DNA of 7,311 nt from Schlesneria sp. (GTDB lineage Bacteria > Planctomycetota > Planctomycetia > Planctomycetales > Planctomycetaceae), in contig JANXOO010000678.1 of NCBI GenBank assembly GCA_025353525.1, forward strand, positions 1 to 7,311, read 5' to 3'. Under the pieces are notes generated by a model. That model was not told the origin of the DNA and did not search any database. It saw only the letters and a list, made by a program, of their open reading frames with translations. Shown piece by piece: positions 5,901 through 7,311 of this stretch. Numbering within the stretch: the first letter of the stretch is position 1; each line of letters opens with the position of its first letter. Position numbers and translations under genes: made by a program.

Positions 5901-6279
5901 GAGGTCTTCCGTAGTGATACTTCGCGCGGCCTGAACGCCTCGTTCATCTCCGCGAATCCGCAAGGTGACGTTTCGTGTCAGATATTCTCACAGCAACGGT
6001 CGCCGTACAAGGATCGTGCAGATTCCATTCGTCGATCCTGTCCGCGGCACAAGTCGCATGTCCGATTCTGGCAGCGTCAGAGCATTGCCTTACAACCGGC
6101 ACAACACGCACACATTGTACGACCACTTCGGCGAGTTTGACGATTGAGAAGACTTCGAGAATCGCGTGGTCTTTTCGCCTCACGATGCCGAAATGCAACG
6201 TATGTTCGTGGAAGACCAGAGTGCGACGATCCCCCTTCGTCGCGATCACGATGACTCAACTTCCAACTGGAGTGGTACG
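5901..6279. other. Divergent intergenic region with ambiguous small ORFs
   Basis: These 379 bases separate the starts of the leftward carboxypeptidase and the rightward CBS gene and must hold both promoters; I see no convincing -35/-10 pair. Two overlapping frames in exact antiphase look partly coding. On the plus strand, 5965-6147 (60 codons from GTG, or from an ATG at 6058) stops at TGA 6145-6147 and then continues open, in the same frame, into the CBS gene. On the minus strand, 6249-5944 gives 101 codons ending 43 bases before the carboxypeptidase ATG. It is Val- and Cys-rich and matches no family I know. At most one is real, and neither is called as a gene here. Confidence 0.4.
6269..6279 (+). 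promoter_or_regulatory. Shine-Dalgarno site that sets the CBS gene start
   Basis: GGAG lies seven bases before the ATG at 6280, and the CBS fold begins almost at once after it. The longer open frame starts at a GTG at 6166 with no comparable site, so 6280 is preferred. Confidence 0.55.
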
Positions 6280-6837
6280 ATGAGGATGACTGTTTCCGAT
6301 CTGATGTGCGAAACGCCCGTGACAATCAGCGCTCGCAGCTCGTGCGATCAGGCACTGGAAGCGTTCTTCGAGTATGAAACTCCGGAACTTTACGTTGTCG
6401 ATGCCACAGGACGTTTTTTGGGGGTTCTGCCCGACTATGAATTGATCAAGGCACAATTGAGCGGCGAAGCACAGACCGCCTGCGTCCAACAATTGATGTC
6501 CAGCTCAATTCGCTGCTTCACGCCGGGTACTGACGCTGCGGAAGTGGCGAGACTGTTCCGGGACAGCAGTTGCAGCCGGGTTCCCGTCGTCAAATCGGGT
6601 CGGTTGGTCGGAGTTGTCACGCGCAGCGATGTTATACGTCTGATGGCAGTTTTGCGCCGAATCGATCCACCGGTTGTCACGAAGACCGAAGGACCGAAGC
6701 GTCCAAAAATGATGGACCGTCCGAAGACGGCCGCAATGCGGACATCGCGAGCAAAGTCGATCAGCCCCAAACCTGCCACATCGAGAAGCCGGGCAAAAGT
6801 TGCGAATCGCAGTTCGCGGTCGTCGTCGAAGCGATAG
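6280..6837 (+). CDS. Tandem CBS-domain protein with a basic C-terminal tail
   Basis: From the ATG at 6280 the protein has 185 residues. CBS 1 (about 3-60) starts MTVSDLMCETPVTI and ends in a degenerate GVLPDYEL. CBS 2 (about 69-125) starts VQQLMSSSIRCF and ends with GVVTRSDVIRLM, where Thr114 and Asp117 fit the usual nucleotide-binding GxxTxxD pattern. CBS pairs generally sense adenine nucleotides or related ligands. Residues 139-185 form a low-complexity tail with 16 Lys/Arg, many Ser, Ala and Pro and a single acidic residue, which would suit contact with nucleic acid or another polyanion; this is inference. The frame is open upstream to GTG 6166 and, beyond a TGA, further still. No enzymatic domain is attached, so it probably acts alone or on a partner. 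Confidence 0.85.
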   Translation: MRMTVSDLMCETPVTISARSSCDQALEAFFEYETPELYVVDATGRFLGVLPDYELIKAQLSGEAQTACVQQLMSSSIRCFTPGTDAAEVARLFRDSSCSRVPVVKSGRLVGVVTRSDVIRLMAVLRRIDPPVVTKTEGPKRPKMMDRPKTAAMRTSRAKSISPKPATSRSRAKVANRSSRSSSKR

Positions 6838-6984
6838 GTTCCTGGCGGCGCACTGAAACGGGTTTGCCATCGCAGATCCCTTCCTGGCCGCGATCGCTCA
6901 CCCGTTCTTCTAAAAACTTCTCGCAGATTGCGCGACGACGATCCTTGGCGTGACAGCGGTAACGTGCGTCCGTTCGATCTCTTA
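6838..6984. other. Short spacer between the CBS gene and repeat copy B
   Basis: There is no recognised gene here. A minus-strand frame reads through it (RYRCHAKDRRRAICEKFLEE and onward) but starts in repeat copy B and ends inside the CBS tail, and it matches no family I know. No clear terminator hairpin with a T-run follows the CBS stop. Confidence 0.4.
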
Positions 6985-7247
6985 GAATCGGCGCATGAAC
7001 AATTGTCGCAAGTTGCTGACATGCCGGTGGATTTCTCCAAGGCGAATCGTCGAAAGAGGAAGTGAACCACAGAGGCACAGAGACACAGAGAAGACAAGCA
7101 AGAAAAGGCGAAGCCGCATCATGGAAGGGCGAGGCTCCGACCGAGCCGCCACGTCGCTGCATCTCCCCACATGACAAAGACCAATAACGAATTCCTCATC
7201 CCGAAACAAACGCCCACTCCAACACAAAGAACACGAATTAAAGAGTG
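6985..7247 (-). repeat. Roughly 260-bp repeat, copy B (inverted)
   Basis: This is the reverse-complement partner of 4077-4340. Shared landmarks on the plus strand are AACAATTGTCGCAAGTTGCT, CGAATCGTCGAAAGAGGAAG, CACAGAGACACAGAGAAGAC and AACGCCCACTCCAACACAAA. It begins about 150 bases after the CBS stop and has the same orientation relative to that gene as copy A has to the carboxypeptidase gene. It contains GGCTC-CGACC-GAGCC, a 5-bp stem that is damaged in copy A. A minus-strand open frame (7308-6982) crosses it but is probably not a gene. Confidence 0.9.
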
Positions 7248-7290
7248 AACCACAAGGCACAGAGAAGACAAGACAGAAAAAAACCACTCC
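7248..7290 (+). repeat. Second, shortened copy of the ACCACAGAGGCACAGAG motif
   Basis: AACCACAAGGCACAGAGAAG followed by ACAAGACAGAAAA repeats, in direct orientation, the 7063-7107 segment inside copy B (AACCACAGAGGCACAGAGAC, then ACAGAGAAGACAAGCAAG), with two short internal deletions. It shows that the large repeat is itself built from smaller repeating modules. It may continue past the window. Confidence 0.65.
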
Positions 7291-7311
7291 CCAACAAATG
7301 CTATGCACGAA

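Noticed and set aside
6145..6175. TGA as a selenocysteine codon, with GGTCT about 20 bases downstream as in some bacterial SECIS loops.
   Set aside because: The surrounding sequence forms only weak stems (3 bp around the GGTCT), the protein context has no redox motif, and a CBS protein is not a known selenoprotein. Nonsense change, error or chance is simpler.
6761..7177. Minus-strand frame of 138 codons after the CBS gene.
   Set aside because: It begins within repeat copy B and ends inside the CBS tail. The only unique part (about 6838-6985) matches no family I recognise, and the repeat part is not under protein-level selection.
4077..7247. Composite transposon or insertion sequence bounded by the inverted repeats.
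   Set aside because: No transposase or recombinase is encoded between them, the inner genes are housekeeping-like, and no target-site duplication is visible at the outer ends.

Overview
The window looks like ordinary chromosome from a planctomycete (phylum Planctomycetota). The grounds are a secreted SUMF1/FGE-domain protein, a Tat-exported Gfo/Idh/MocA oxidoreductase, a moderate-to-high GC content, long intergenic gaps, and intergenic repeats built on motifs such as TTTGCGTC and ACCACAGAGGCACAGAGA. I recall motifs of this kind from planctomycete genomes. This assignment is inference from gene families and style; there is no rRNA or other marker gene here.

Layout: (1) bases 1-92 hold the 5' end of a leftward gene with a signal peptide, whose ATG overlaps the ATG of the next gene. 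(2) 91-1218, rightward: secreted SUMF1/FGE-like protein. (3) 1365-2711, rightward: Tat-signal Gfo/Idh/MocA-family oxidoreductase, closed by a strong hairpin terminator. (4) 2712-3462: a 750-base gene-poor gap filled with short repeats and hairpins. (5) 3463-4038, leftward: membrane-anchored TlpA-like thioredoxin. (6) 4077-4340: first copy of a roughly 260-bp repeat. (7) 4383-5900, leftward: M32 (Taq-type) metallocarboxypeptidase. (8) 5901-6279: divergent gap with ambiguous ORFs, one of them in frame with the next gene across a TGA. (9) 6280-6837, rightward: two-CBS-domain protein with a very basic tail. (10) 6985-7247: second copy of the repeat, inverted and about 93% identical to the first by eye, followed by further short repeats to the window end.

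The genes do not form one obvious pathway. The first two rightward genes encode exported proteins of families heavily expanded in planctomycetes. The thioredoxin would act on the outer face of the cytoplasmic membrane. The carboxypeptidase and CBS protein are predicted cytoplasmic and are transcribed away from each other. The same repeat lies downstream of both, in the same orientation relative to each gene. I found no CRISPR, transposase, phage gene, tRNA or rRNA, and no convincing new defence or metabolic system. The items most worth checking are the inverted repeat pair, the in-frame TGA ahead of the CBS gene, the basic CBS tail and the FGE-like protein that lacks one active-site cysteine.
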